Below are positions 49,100 through 58,852 of a stretch of 64,000 bases of DNA, in pieces. The DNA lies in the NCBI RefSeq assembly GCF_015627175.1, contig NZ_VTDQ01000001.1, positions 1 to 64,000 of the forward strand. The letters run 5' to 3'. Position 1 is the first letter of the stretch, and every line of letters begins with the position of its first letter. The notes under the pieces are model-generated. The model had not been told where the DNA came from, searched no databases, and worked only from the letters and a program-made list of their open reading frames with translations. The translations under genes were made by a program, and so were the position numbers. The stretch comes from Acinetobacter pollinis (GTDB lineage Bacteria; Pseudomonadota; Gammaproteobacteria; Pseudomonadales; Moraxellaceae).

Positions 49100-49885
49100 T
49101 TAATGAATAGATCTATGCTGTTCTAACCATGTCTGAATATAGCTTATGGTTTTAGATAAAGAATGCCCCATCATATACATATGATCTGCACCCTGCAAAA
49201 GAATATAAGTTGCATGCTTGTATTTTTTTGCAGTGGCCTTTGCAATTGAAGACACGACAACCTTATCTTCACTGCCACTAATTACCAAAACTGGTGCAAA
49301 TAATACTTTCGTATCTACATATGCAGCTTTTTTAGCGTCAAAAAACCATAAAGCCATTTCAGCATATGCTCGCCCCGATTCTGCAACCAGATGATTATAA
49401 AACTGATCTCTCACTTTCTGAGTCTGTAAATTCATACAATACCGATCTAATGTAGTTTTGTTCGGCATAAGAGGCTTTTTCCAAAACTTCCACTGTATAA
49501 AATGTTTATAAAAGGCCTGAATCATCGTGGGATAAAGTGCATATATCCCAGCCATGGGCGCAGGACCCAATAATATGAGTCCATGACACCGCTCAGGTTC
49601 ACGAGCAACCAAAAGTTGTGCGATTAGACCTCCAAGCGAATGCCCTAATATATAAACAGGTTCGGAAAAAGTACGAAGTAAAGCAACCAAGTCATTCACA
49701 TAATCTGTGAGACTCAAAGAAGCTATTTTTGTTGCGCCTTCCACTAAAGGTAAATCATGGTATCTTAAATTAGGTGTATATACAGTTAAGCCTAAAGATT
49801 CCAATGCCTCAATGAAGTCACTGCCCCAGCTGTTTCCATTACACCATGTACCATGAATTAATATTATTAATTTTTTATTCTTCAT
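49100..49885 (-). CDS. Alpha/beta hydrolase
   Basis: 261-residue soluble hydrolase. IILIHGTWCNGNSWGS is the oxyanion-hole segment, GHSLGGLIAQL the nucleophile elbow with Ser near 83, a late GSEDKVV the acid site and GADHMYMMGHS near 235 the His. No signal peptide. Substrate unknown. It precedes and follows no obvious operon partner; the LysE gene is 46 bp away on the same strand upstream. Confidence 0.83.
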   Translation of the reverse strand: MKNKKLIILIHGTWCNGNSWGSDFIEALESLGLTVYTPNLRYHDLPLVEGATKIASLSLTDYVNDLVALLRTFSEPVYILGHSLGGLIAQLLVAREPERCHGLILLGPAPMAGIYALYPTMIQAFYKHFIQWKFWKKPLMPNKTTLDRYCMNLQTQKVRDQFYNHLVAESGRAYAEMALWFFDAKKAAYVDTKVLFAPVLVISGSEDKVVVSSIAKATAKKYKHATYILLQGADHMYMMGHSLSKTISYIQTWLEQHRSIH

Positions 49886-49931
49886 TTTATGTGTTCTCTA
49901 AAAACTTAAAAAAGAGTCCGTAGACTCTTTT

Positions 49932-50525
49932 TTAAATTGCTGTAATTGCAGAATAGCTTAAGGGCAACGAAAAGCTCATTAAAATAATAGATGCGGTACG
50001 CTGTAAATTTTGTTGATTTAACCAAGCAATTTTATTTGATACCAATACAGAACCGACGCAAATCCAAAAAAATGCAATTGGTAGAATAAGCATTATGAAT
50101 GCTGACATATGTAAACCATAAGTAGCTAAACTTGTCCAAGCCGCCTGCGGAAAAATTGCCGAAGCAAATAATAATCCTTTTGGATTTAAGAGTGTTGCAA
50201 CAAATAAAGTTTTAGGTGTAATTGTAGGCTGTGTAAATTCTTGACTGACAGATGAAGTACGCCATAATTTAATGGCTAAATAAAAAATATAACATGCGCT
50301 AATCAGTTTCAAAACAGCAGGTAACCATGGTACGGTCGCTGAAACAGAATGTATTAGAACACCCCATAGGGAAATAGACATGAGATAACCCAATGCCTCA
50401 GAAGGAATTAAGTTACAAGATTTTTTAATGCCACTATAAATACCAGACGAGGCTAGTAATGTATTTGTTGGGCCGGGAGTCAATAAAATTGTGACCACCA
50501 AACCAATAAACAATAATGTAATCAT
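49932..50525 (-). CDS. LysE-family translocator
   Basis: 197-residue membrane protein with about six hydrophobic segments. LLTPGPTNTLLASSGIYSG at the N-terminus and the downstream ATLLNPKGLLFASAIFP match the LysE/RhtB group of amino acid exporters. It may relieve accumulation of an amino compound made by neighbouring enzymes. Substrate not known. Confidence 0.85.
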   Translation of the reverse strand: MITLLFIGLVVTILLTPGPTNTLLASSGIYSGIKKSCNLIPSEALGYLMSISLWGVLIHSVSATVPWLPAVLKLISACYIFYLAIKLWRTSSVSQEFTQPTITPKTLFVATLLNPKGLLFASAIFPQAAWTSLATYGLHMSAFIMLILPIAFFWICVGSVLVSNKIAWLNQQNLQRTASIILMSFSLPLSYSAITAI

Positions 50526-50816
50526 ACGATATTTTTCGTTATTGGATTGTTATTATTAATCACTGAGTTGGTATCTTTTGTCGAGCCTATAAATGTAAGA
50601 AAATATATAAAATAATCTTTTCCGCATTATTTTTTAGTACAAAAAAATAATAATTTACTTATATATCAATATCTTATTTTTTTAAAAAAGATATTCTTTT
50701 AAGTAAAAGCAATCCACGTTATCAATGAAGATTGCTGTCATCAGTTGAATAAAAATAAAGCAAAATTCAAATATCAGATGATACTTTCTGCACATTTCCG
50801 AGATATATTTATTACA

Positions 50817-52166
50817 CTAATCAAACATTCTCACATTAGATAACGTCTGATCTAATGCATTTACTAACCAATCAATATCACTATATTGAAATGCAAGTGG
50901 TGGACGTAACTTCAATACATTTCCATGAGGTCCCGCTACAGAAGTCAAAATATGATGTTGATTACGTAACTCTTCAATGACATTCAATGCGAGTTTTTTA
51001 TTAGGTTTTTTGTTATTTCTATCTGTAACTAACTCAAATCCTATAAACAAGCCAGCACCCCGTACATCCCCTATGCATTCATGTTTGTTCATTAAATACC
51101 TAAGTTCTTTCTTAAGTACTGCTCCAACCTCTTCGCTATGCTGTTGTAATTCCTCTTCCTGTATAACATCTAAAACAGCTTGTGCTGCAGCCATAGATAC
51201 AGGATTACCTCCGAATGTATTAAAATATGGAATTTGATCGCTAAATGCAGATAAAACCTCATGTTTGGCAAATAGTCCAGACACCGGAATACCATTTCCC
51301 ATTGGTTTCCCTGTTGTTATGATATCTGGTACAACGCCATGGCGCTCAAAGCCCCAAAATGCATCCCCAGTTCGACCAAAGCCTGGTTGAACCTCATCAG
51401 CAATAAAAACACCGCCGTTTCTATGCACAACATCTACTGCTTGTTTCAGAAAACCAATCGGATGAGACATTACACCATCAGATGAGAAAATAGAATCGGC
51501 TAGAAATCCTGCAAACTGAATTCCATTTGCACGCATATCGTCAATTTGTCGTTGTATTTGATCTGCAAACCAATGTCCAAGATCTTCAGTAACAATGCGA
51601 TATTGATCTGGTGCAGGTACACATCTTGTTGTGTTGGCCAATACTTGTCCTGTGCCCAAAGCAGGTGAACATCCAGAAGTTAACTCACTGGTACCATGAT
51701 ACGATTCTTGCGAAACAATAATACCAGTCCCTCCTGTATATTCACGTGCCACACGAATGGCTAAATCATTTGCTTCAGAACCTGTACACATATACATTGC
51801 TCTATCTATCTCAGAAGGCATTGTTTTTAATATATTTTCGCTGTAGCTTAAAATATTTTCATGTAAATATCGAGTATGCGTATTTAAACATTGCATTTGT
51901 GCAGTTACAGCTTCAATAACACGTGGATGGCAATGGCCAATACTTGCAACATTATTATAAACATCAAGATACTTCGTACCTTTTGCATCCCACAAATACT
52001 GTCCCTTTCCTTTCACAAGATGTACGGGATTTCTATAAAATAAACGATAAGATTCGCCTAATACCTCACCTCTCTTTTCTGTTAATGCTTTTGTTTCATG
52101 ATCAAGCGCAGCGGCATGCTCAGCTCGAAAACTATTTGTATCCATAATTGTTGATCGTGTAACCAT
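50817..52166 (-). CDS. Class III aminotransferase-fold PLP enzyme, possible amino-alcohol phosphate phospho-lyase
   Basis: 449-residue PLP enzyme. The N-terminal half has GSEANDLAIRVA and SQESYHGTSELTSG; DEVQPGFGRTG is near 252 and the PLP Lys is in TTGKPMGNGIPVSG. These match the class III aminotransferase fold. The overall sequence resembles the AGXT2L/ETNPPL branch, in which members remove phosphate and ammonia from phosphoethanolamine or phospho-hydroxylysine. With the APH-fold kinase and Eat-like permease nearby, a lyase is my favoured reading, but a true aminotransferase is possible. I chose ATG 52166, which has AGGTG seven bases upstream. It is divergent from the DeoR gene. Confidence 0.75.
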   Translation of the reverse strand: MVTRSTIMDTNSFRAEHAAALDHETKALTEKRGEVLGESYRLFYRNPVHLVKGKGQYLWDAKGTKYLDVYNNVASIGHCHPRVIEAVTAQMQCLNTHTRYLHENILSYSENILKTMPSEIDRAMYMCTGSEANDLAIRVAREYTGGTGIIVSQESYHGTSELTSGCSPALGTGQVLANTTRCVPAPDQYRIVTEDLGHWFADQIQRQIDDMRANGIQFAGFLADSIFSSDGVMSHPIGFLKQAVDVVHRNGGVFIADEVQPGFGRTGDAFWGFERHGVVPDIITTGKPMGNGIPVSGLFAKHEVLSAFSDQIPYFNTFGGNPVSMAAAQAVLDVIQEEELQQHSEEVGAVLKKELRYLMNKHECIGDVRGAGLFIGFELVTDRNNKKPNKKLALNVIEELRNQHHILTSVAGPHGNVLKLRPPLAFQYSDIDWLVNALDQTLSNVRMFD

Positions 52167-52334
52167 CGAGTTCACCTGCTGTCACTTTAGATTGTTTTTC
52201 AATCATTCCAATATAAATATAGTTTTAATAAAATGCAATAAAATACACAAATACTTTTTTATACACAAAAAAGATCGATTTTATGCTGTAGAGACAGTAT
52301 GATTTGCAGTAGATATTTTGAGATTTTGAAAATT

Positions 52335-53093
52335 ATGCTACAACAAGAACGGCAGCAAAGAATTCTTGGACTTCTGTCTAGCTTAAAAAATCTAAGCACT
52401 GAACGTGTTATGCAAGAATTAGACATCTCTAGAGAAACTGCCAGAAGAGATATTGTAGAACTAGAAAAACTAGGTCTACTCAAACGGGTTCATGGTGGTA
52501 TTACATGTCTAGATGAAGTAACTGCTGAAGCACCTTTAACGATTCGTCAATCACAAATGGTTAAAGAAAAAAGAAATATTGCGCGTGCAGTGTTACAGCA
52601 TTTAAAACCTGGACTCACTATTTTTTTAGATGCGGGTAGCACAACTTCTATTCTTGCAGATGAACTAAGATATTTTTCAGGCCTAACAATCATTACCAAT
52701 AGTTTGCAAGCTGTTTTTAATTTAACGGTGGCTAATCAAGACAACACTACCGCAAAACATGAAATTATTCTTTTGGGAGGAAAAATTTTCCAACGGCCTC
52801 AAACACAAGGTGAGCAAGTGATTTCAGAAATTCAGCGCTACTATGCCGATATCGCTATTTTATCTCCTGTTGGCATCCATCCTAAACATGGTGCTACCAG
52901 TTTTTCTTCAGATGAAGCTGAAATTGCAAGAGCAATGATTAAGCATAGTAAAAATACATTTATCTTAGCAGACCACACAAAAGTGGGCACAGTTAGTCGA
53001 ATTAACTATGCAAAACCCGAGGAAATTTCTACTTTATTTACAGATGCTGACATAGATTTAAATACACAGTTTAAGTACGTTGTCTCTGTATAA
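52335..53093 (+). CDS. DeoR-family transcriptional regulator
   Basis: 252-residue repressor of the sugar-phosphate-type group. The N-terminal winged helix has RQQRILGLLSSLKNLS and STERVMQELDISRETARRDI followed by GLLKRVHGGI. The C-terminal effector domain shows LDAGSTTSILADEL and ILADHTKVG, typical of DeoR sensors that bind phosphorylated ligands. It is divergent from the aminotransferase-fold gene and likely regulates it. I chose ATG 52335; an ATG 12 codons earlier with a GAG site is the main alternative. Confidence 0.88.
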   Translation: MLQQERQQRILGLLSSLKNLSTERVMQELDISRETARRDIVELEKLGLLKRVHGGITCLDEVTAEAPLTIRQSQMVKEKRNIARAVLQHLKPGLTIFLDAGSTTSILADELRYFSGLTIITNSLQAVFNLTVANQDNTTAKHEIILLGGKIFQRPQTQGEQVISEIQRYYADIAILSPVGIHPKHGATSFSSDEAEIARAMIKHSKNTFILADHTKVGTVSRINYAKPEEISTLFTDADIDLNTQFKYVVSV

Positions 53094-53101
53094 TCTTGCA
53101 T

Positions 53102-53131
53102 AAAAAAAGACCATACAAAGGTGTATGGTCT
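53102..53131 (-). terminator. Rho-independent terminator after tRNA-Met
   Basis: On the minus strand a 10-bp perfect stem (AGACCATACA and partner, 4-base loop) is followed by a T run, immediately downstream of the tRNA. It is also at the end of the DeoR gene. Confidence 0.85.
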
Positions 53132-53137
53132 ATAAAA

Positions 53138-53214
53138 TGGTGGCTATGACTGGACTTGAACCTGTGACCCCAGCATTATGAGTGCTGTGCTCTAACCAAC
53201 TGAGCTACATAGCC
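53138..53214 (-). tRNA. tRNA-Met(CAT), elongator
   Basis: 77 bases with an encoded CCA end. The acceptor GGCTATG pairs with CATAGCC, the anticodon stem is CAGCA/TGCTG and the loop CTCATAA has anticodon CAT. The D arm has GCTCAGTTGGTTAGAGC and the T arm CAGGTTCAAGTCCAG. G1-C72 and a stem without GGG/CCC exclude initiator tRNA. It resembles E. coli elongator Met tRNA more than the Ile2 (CAT) tRNA. Confidence 0.95.
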
Positions 53215-53276
53215 GAAACTGTTCGCGAATTCTATGTTTTAAACTATAAATAGTCAATACTTTTTTAAAAATCTGT

Positions 53277-53630
<354 letters not shown>

Positions 53631-53650
53631 GGCGCACATAGTACCAAATC

Positions 53651-53926
<276 letters not shown>

Positions 53927-53933
53927 TTACCTT

Positions 53934-54437
<504 letters not shown>

Positions 54438-54566
54438 TCATATGAAATACTATTCTATCAAAAACTTGATTTTTAGAGAATGGACACCATAACCACAACA
54501 GCAATAAACACTTCACCTCGCCTGAAGTTTACGGCACAATAGATGCAGATTTGGAATATATAGATT

Positions 54567-55043
54567 ATGGCGAACGTAAAAGTAGTTAAAAAAAATAATG
54601 GCGGTACAATTGCTCAGAACAAACGTGCCCGCCATGATTATTTTATTGAAGAAAAATTTGAAGCAGGCCTTTCTTTACAAGGTTGGGAAGTAAAATCCTT
54701 ACGTGCAGGACGTATGAGTCTTGTAGAAAGCTATGTCATTTTCAAAAATGGTGAAGCTTTCCTCTTTGGTGCTCAAATCCAACCGCTTCTTTCCGCGTCT
54801 TCACATGTTGTTCCAGAAGCAACACGCACCAGAAAGCTTTTGCTCTCTCGTCGCGAACTTGAAGTACTCATGGGTGCGGTAAATCAGAAAGGCTACTCAT
54901 GTGTACCTTTAGCAAGCTATTGGAAAGGTCATCTGGTTAAACTTGAAATTGCATTGGTCAAAGGAAAGCAATTGCACGACAAACGTGCCAGTGAAAAAGA
55001 CCGAGACTGGAAACGCGATAAAGCAAGACTGTTTCATAAGTAA
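54567..55043 (+). CDS. smpB: SsrA-binding protein
   Basis: 158-residue trans-translation factor that carries tmRNA to stalled ribosomes. Conserved segments seen are [26 protein letters not shown], and the basic C-terminal tail ending [13 protein letters not shown]. The gene stands alone and is followed by a terminator. tmRNA itself is not in the window. Confidence 0.95.
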   Translation: MANVKVVKKNNGGTIAQNKRARHDYFIEEKFEAGLSLQGWEVKSLRAGRMSLVESYVIFKNGEAFLFGAQIQPLLSASSHVVPEATRTRKLLLSRRELEVLMGAVNQKGYSCVPLASYWKGHLVKLEIALVKGKQLHDKRASEKDRDWKRDKARLFHK

Positions 55044-55074
55044 AAATAAAGCCCTCATCTGGGGCTTTATTTTT
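55044..55074. terminator. Terminator after smpB
   Basis: An 11-bp perfect stem (AAATAAAGCCC and its partner, 7-base loop) followed by T-rich sequence, between converging genes. Confidence 0.85.
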
Positions 55075-55091
55075 ATTTAGTCAAACCATAG

Positions 55092-55646
55092 CTAGTCTTT
55101 TATTCTTTGCAAAGTTAATGCAATGTACTCACCAAACCAAAGTGCTGTTTTTAGGTCTCCTTCAGGTGGTGTAATATCTACAGGTGCATTATCGGACTGG
55201 GTCATTAACCCTAAATGACTTGCTAAACGATTCAAATCTGAAGTTGAATGGCCCTTAGAAAGTAAAGGTAGGCCTGTCCATAGCATTCCATGTTGCATAG
55301 CAAATAGATTAATCTGTTGTAAAACGGAAAGCTTATCGCCACTTAAACCACCCGAATTAGTAAATCCTGCTGCCATTTTACCCTGCCATGCTCTTGACAT
55401 CCATCGTTTAGAAGTACTGTCCATAAATACTTTAAAAGGTCCTGAAACACTACCCATGTATGTAGGTGAACCAAAAATAATGCCATGTGACTGATCAAGT
55501 GCATCCCATTGAATATCTTCGATGGACATCAAAAAAACTTTCACACCCATCTTTTCTGCACCTTTTGCAATATAACTCGCAACTCTTGCAGTATGCCCAT
55601 ATGGACTATGATAGACGATGGATAAAGTTTTTGTAGATGTCGGCAT
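55092..55646 (-). CDS. Flavodoxin-like NAD(P)H-dependent oxidoreductase
   Basis: 184-residue FMN-binding protein related to WrbA. The N-terminal YHSPYGHTARVASYIAKGA is the phosphate loop, followed by GIIFGSPTYMGSVSGPFKVFMD (FMN isoalloxazine segment) and MAAGFTNSGGLSGDK. A quinone reductase role is likely. No membrane segment. It is convergent with smpB. Confidence 0.85.
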   Translation of the reverse strand: MPTSTKTLSIVYHSPYGHTARVASYIAKGAEKMGVKVFLMSIEDIQWDALDQSHGIIFGSPTYMGSVSGPFKVFMDSTSKRWMSRAWQGKMAAGFTNSGGLSGDKLSVLQQINLFAMQHGMLWTGLPLLSKGHSTSDLNRLASHLGLMTQSDNAPVDITPPEGDLKTALWFGEYIALTLQRIKD

Positions 55647-55694
55647 ATCGTTTAAATTTAATTTATAAGACGATATGATCTTAACACGAATGAA

Positions 55695-56435
55695 TCACTT
55701 ATTCATAAAAGCAAACGTGGCCATTCTTCCTGTTTTTGCTTGTCGACGATAAGAGAAATACTTATCAGATTCAGTAAACGTACATGCCTCACCACCTAAA
55801 ATATGTTTTACGCCATAAGACTGTAAAATATATTTTGCAATCGCATAGAGATCTGCATACGTTTTATCGGGATTCTCTTTTGTTTTAAATGCAAATTCGA
55901 CATTATATTTTTGACAAAATACGTCTTTTACTTCTAATCCGACTTCAAAACAGTTTTGACTAATACATGCCCCAAGCCATGCCCACGTTGGAGGGTTGTT
56001 CATTTGATTAATAGTATTTTCGACAATACCTTCTACAAGACCACGCCAACCCGCATGTACATTTGCGATTTCTTCGTTACTACCAAAAATAATAGGTAAA
56101 CAATCTGCAGTCATAATCATCAATGCATGATTTTGTTGCTGAGTAACCAAACCATCCCCAACTAAAGGTAATAAATTACTACTGCTTTCATTTACTACAT
56201 GACAGAGTGTGCTATGGGTTTGTTCTAACCATGTCATTTTATGAACATTATATTGGCTTAATAAAGACATTAAAGCCATACGATGGGTGTGAACACGTAC
56301 ATTTTCATCACCCACATGCAGTGCAAGGTTAAACCCTTCCAATTCTGACACACAAGCAGTTAAACTTTGCAAATAAGTGCGTTGCGTTTGCCCTACATAT
56401 ATACCTTCGGGAAGTCCTTGAACAAATTCAATCAA
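55695..56435 (-). CDS. pgeF: Purine nucleoside phosphorylase/laccase-domain protein PgeF (YfiH)
   Basis: 246-residue YfiH family protein. Conserved residues are seen in MTWLEQTHSTLCH (with HSxxC), MIMTADCLPIIFG, NVHAGWRGLVEG (metal His and Arg) and the late YFSYRRQAKTGRMATF. Members were once called multicopper polyphenol oxidases but act on nucleosides or peptidoglycan precursors in studied bacteria. It follows rluD, as in E. coli (rluD-yfiH), and is probably cotranscribed. Confidence 0.9.
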   Translation of the reverse strand: MIEFVQGLPEGIYVGQTQRTYLQSLTACVSELEGFNLALHVGDENVRVHTHRMALMSLLSQYNVHKMTWLEQTHSTLCHVVNESSSNLLPLVGDGLVTQQQNHALMIMTADCLPIIFGSNEEIANVHAGWRGLVEGIVENTINQMNNPPTWAWLGACISQNCFEVGLEVKDVFCQKYNVEFAFKTKENPDKTYADLYAIAKYILQSYGVKHILGGEACTFTESDKYFSYRRQAKTGRMATFAFMNK

Positions 56436-56513
56436 TTGAATTACTCCGTATATATTTAAACGCGGTTAAAGAAATACCAAATAATTTGATAGTTCTTTAA
56501 CCATCATACACAT

Positions 56514-57575
56514 TTAATATGCTTTATTTTCCTCGCGAAGAACTGTAACCAAAGTATTAAAATCTTCTGGCCAAGGTGCTTCAAATAACATTTCTTCTTG
56601 CGTTCTTGGGTGAATTAGACCCAACTTGGCAGCATGTAACGCTTGACGACGAAATCCTCTTAATGTCTCAGCCAGACGCTCAGATGCACCTGCAGGTACA
56701 CGCACACGGCTCATATAGACAGGATCACCAACTAAACCATAACCGATATAACTAAAATGTACTCGAATTTGGTGAGTTCGCCCTGTTTCTAATTGTGCTT
56801 GTACACGAGTAAAATTTTGGAATCTTTCTTTTACATTATAGTGTGTGACTGCGTCTCTACCACCTGGGAGTACCGCCATTTTTATACGATCGACTGGATG
56901 ACGCTTAATCGGCTCATCCACTGTACCGCCAGCAATCATATTGCCGTAGACAATTAAGTCATATACACGATACACCGATTTTCGAGCCAATTGTCTAGAT
57001 AGGGAAAATTGTGCTTCTAAAGTTTTTGCAACAACCAACAAACCAGATGTATCTTTATCAATACGATGTACTAAACCTGCACGAGCAAGCTCTGCTGTTT
57101 TAGGTGCATAATGTAAAAGCGCATTCACCAACGTACCCGACGGATTTCCTGCCCCAGGATGGACAACCATTCCAACAGGTTTATTAATCACCAAGATATC
57201 ATCATCTTCGTAAATAACATCTAAAGGAATATCTTCTGGTGTACTACGTGTTTGTGGCTCAAGTTCAACCTCTAAGGTCAGGCGTTCGTGTCCTTCACAG
57301 CGATATTTAGGTTTTATTTTGTTTCCATCTACCAGTAAATAGCCATCTTTCATCCATTGTTTTAACTTTTCACGGGAAAAATCGGGCCATACCGTTGCAG
57401 CAGCTTGGTCTATACGTAGACCTAAATACTGTTCATCCAACTGAAATTGCAACGATAAATGTGTTGCAGTTGTAGAGGAATTATGATTATCTGCATCATC
57501 AGTCTCTTCAAGTAAGTTGAAATCTGTTTCAGTGCAATTAGAATGAGAAGAATTTATCGAAGTCATTTGGCTCAT
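56514..57575 (-). CDS. rluD: 23S rRNA pseudouridine synthase D
   Basis: 353-residue enzyme making pseudouridines 1911, 1915 and 1917 in 23S rRNA helix 69. An S4-like domain (about 45-110, with REKLKQWMKDGYLLVDG) precedes the catalytic domain with HRIDKDTSGLLVVAKT (catalytic Asp) and RTHQIRVHFSYIGYGLVGD. The N-terminus is a Ser/Asp/Asn-rich extension. I chose the Met at 57575; the next Met three codons on is possible. It is divergent from bamD with pgeF downstream, as in E. coli. Confidence 0.93.
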   Translation of the reverse strand: MSQMTSINSSHSNCTETDFNLLEETDDADNHNSSTTATHLSLQFQLDEQYLGLRIDQAAATVWPDFSREKLKQWMKDGYLLVDGNKIKPKYRCEGHERLTLEVELEPQTRSTPEDIPLDVIYEDDDILVINKPVGMVVHPGAGNPSGTLVNALLHYAPKTAELARAGLVHRIDKDTSGLLVVAKTLEAQFSLSRQLARKSVYRVYDLIVYGNMIAGGTVDEPIKRHPVDRIKMAVLPGGRDAVTHYNVKERFQNFTRVQAQLETGRTHQIRVHFSYIGYGLVGDPVYMSRVRVPAGASERLAETLRGFRRQALHAAKLGLIHPRTQEEMLFEAPWPEDFNTLVTVLREENKAY

Positions 57576-57639
57576 TAGAACAATTAATGGTTTAATAGTG
57601 CCATTGTAGCTCATTGCCCGTATTAACTGAGGAATTTTT

Positions 57640-58740
57640 ATGTCGCTACCACGTTATAAAGTTACGATGCTTGCACTTTCTTTAGGCATAGCTTGTACAT
57701 TTGTGGGCTGTAGCAGTAATCCATCAAAAAAAGAACTTGCCGATTTAGGCCCTAAAGTTAGTGAAGAAACCTATTACAGCGCTGGACAAACTGCCCTAGA
57801 CAAAGGTCAATACAACGAGGCAGCAAAGAATTTTCAAGCGATTGATACATACTTCCCAACTGGCGCGCGTATTGAACAAGCTCAACTTGATCTCATCTAC
57901 GTAAAATTCCAGCAAAAAGATTATCCAGGTGTGGTTTCAGCATCTGAACGTTTTATTCGTTCGAATACAGATGCACCTGAAGCAGACTTAGCATACGCAT
58001 ATTACGCTCGTGGTGTTGCTAACATGGAGCAAAATTACGATGGTATTATTCGTTATACGTCACTTAAACAAGCACACCGTGATGTAAGTTACCTGAAACT
58101 GGCTTATCAAAACTTTGTAGATTTCATTCGTCGTTATCCTTCTAGCCAATATGCAGTAGATGCCGCAGAACGCATGAAATTTATTGGTCAAGAATTAGCA
58201 GAACATGAAATGGAAACTGCTCGCTTTAACGTAAAACGTCAAGCATGGGTAGCAGCCATCGATCGTAGTCAATGGATTTTAGAACACTATCCTGAAACGC
58301 CACAAATTCCGGAAGCACTTGCAACTGTTGCTTATAGTTATAATGCACTCGGCGATCAAAAAACTGCAAACCAATATATTAATGTATTGAAGTTAAACTA
58401 CCCGAACCTTATTAAAGCCAATGGAACGGTTAACTTAAAAGCAGCTCGCCATGAAGGCAGTTTCTTGAACCGTGCAACCCTAGGTATTTTTGGTCGTGGT
58501 GAAGAAAATGCCGTTAAAGGCAGTCAAAAGCAACCTACAGAGGGTACAACACGTAGTTTAACTAATCGTCTAAGCTTTGGTTTACTTGACCGCCCAGATC
58601 ATCATGAAGCAGTTACTCCAGTTACACCTGCTAAAACGGAAGTCCAAGCACCAAAAACAGTAGATAACGAAATGCCAAAACGCAGTTGGTTAAATCGCTT
58701 ATCTTTTGGATTGATCGATAAATCTCCTACTGTAAATTAA
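57640..58740 (+). CDS. bamD: Outer membrane assembly factor BamD with long repeated C-terminal tail
   Basis: 366-residue lipoprotein of the Bam complex. The signal peptide MSLPRYKVTMLALSLGIACT leads to lipobox Cys24, and residues about 40-260 form the TPR repeats of BamD, with YYSAGQTALDKGQYNEAA and YARGVANMEQNY. E. coli BamD is about 245 residues. The extra residues 265-366 contain three imperfect repeats: LNRATLGIFGR (276), TNRLSFGLLDR (308) and LNRLSFGLIDK (351), joined by low-complexity linkers. The tail may bind another envelope protein; its role is unknown. It is transcribed alone. Confidence 0.93.
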   Translation: MSLPRYKVTMLALSLGIACTFVGCSSNPSKKELADLGPKVSEETYYSAGQTALDKGQYNEAAKNFQAIDTYFPTGARIEQAQLDLIYVKFQQKDYPGVVSASERFIRSNTDAPEADLAYAYYARGVANMEQNYDGIIRYTSLKQAHRDVSYLKLAYQNFVDFIRRYPSSQYAVDAAERMKFIGQELAEHEMETARFNVKRQAWVAAIDRSQWILEHYPETPQIPEALATVAYSYNALGDQKTANQYINVLKLNYPNLIKANGTVNLKAARHEGSFLNRATLGIFGRGEENAVKGSQKQPTEGTTRSLTNRLSFGLLDRPDHHEAVTPVTPAKTEVQAPKTVDNEMPKRSWLNRLSFGLIDKSPTVN

Positions 58741-58760
58741 TATTTAAGAACAATCCTTAT

Positions 58761-58795
58761 AAAAGGTAAGCAAACGCTTGCCTTTTATTTTTTGA
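58761..58795 (+). terminator. Rho-independent terminator after bamD
   Basis: AAAAGGTAAGC pairs with GCTTGCCTTTT (one G-U) with a 4-base loop, followed by a T run. Confidence 0.85.
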
Positions 58796-58852
58796 CAACA
58801 GAAAATTTGCTAAACTCTCATTTCTACATTCGTATAAGCATGTATCCATTCT

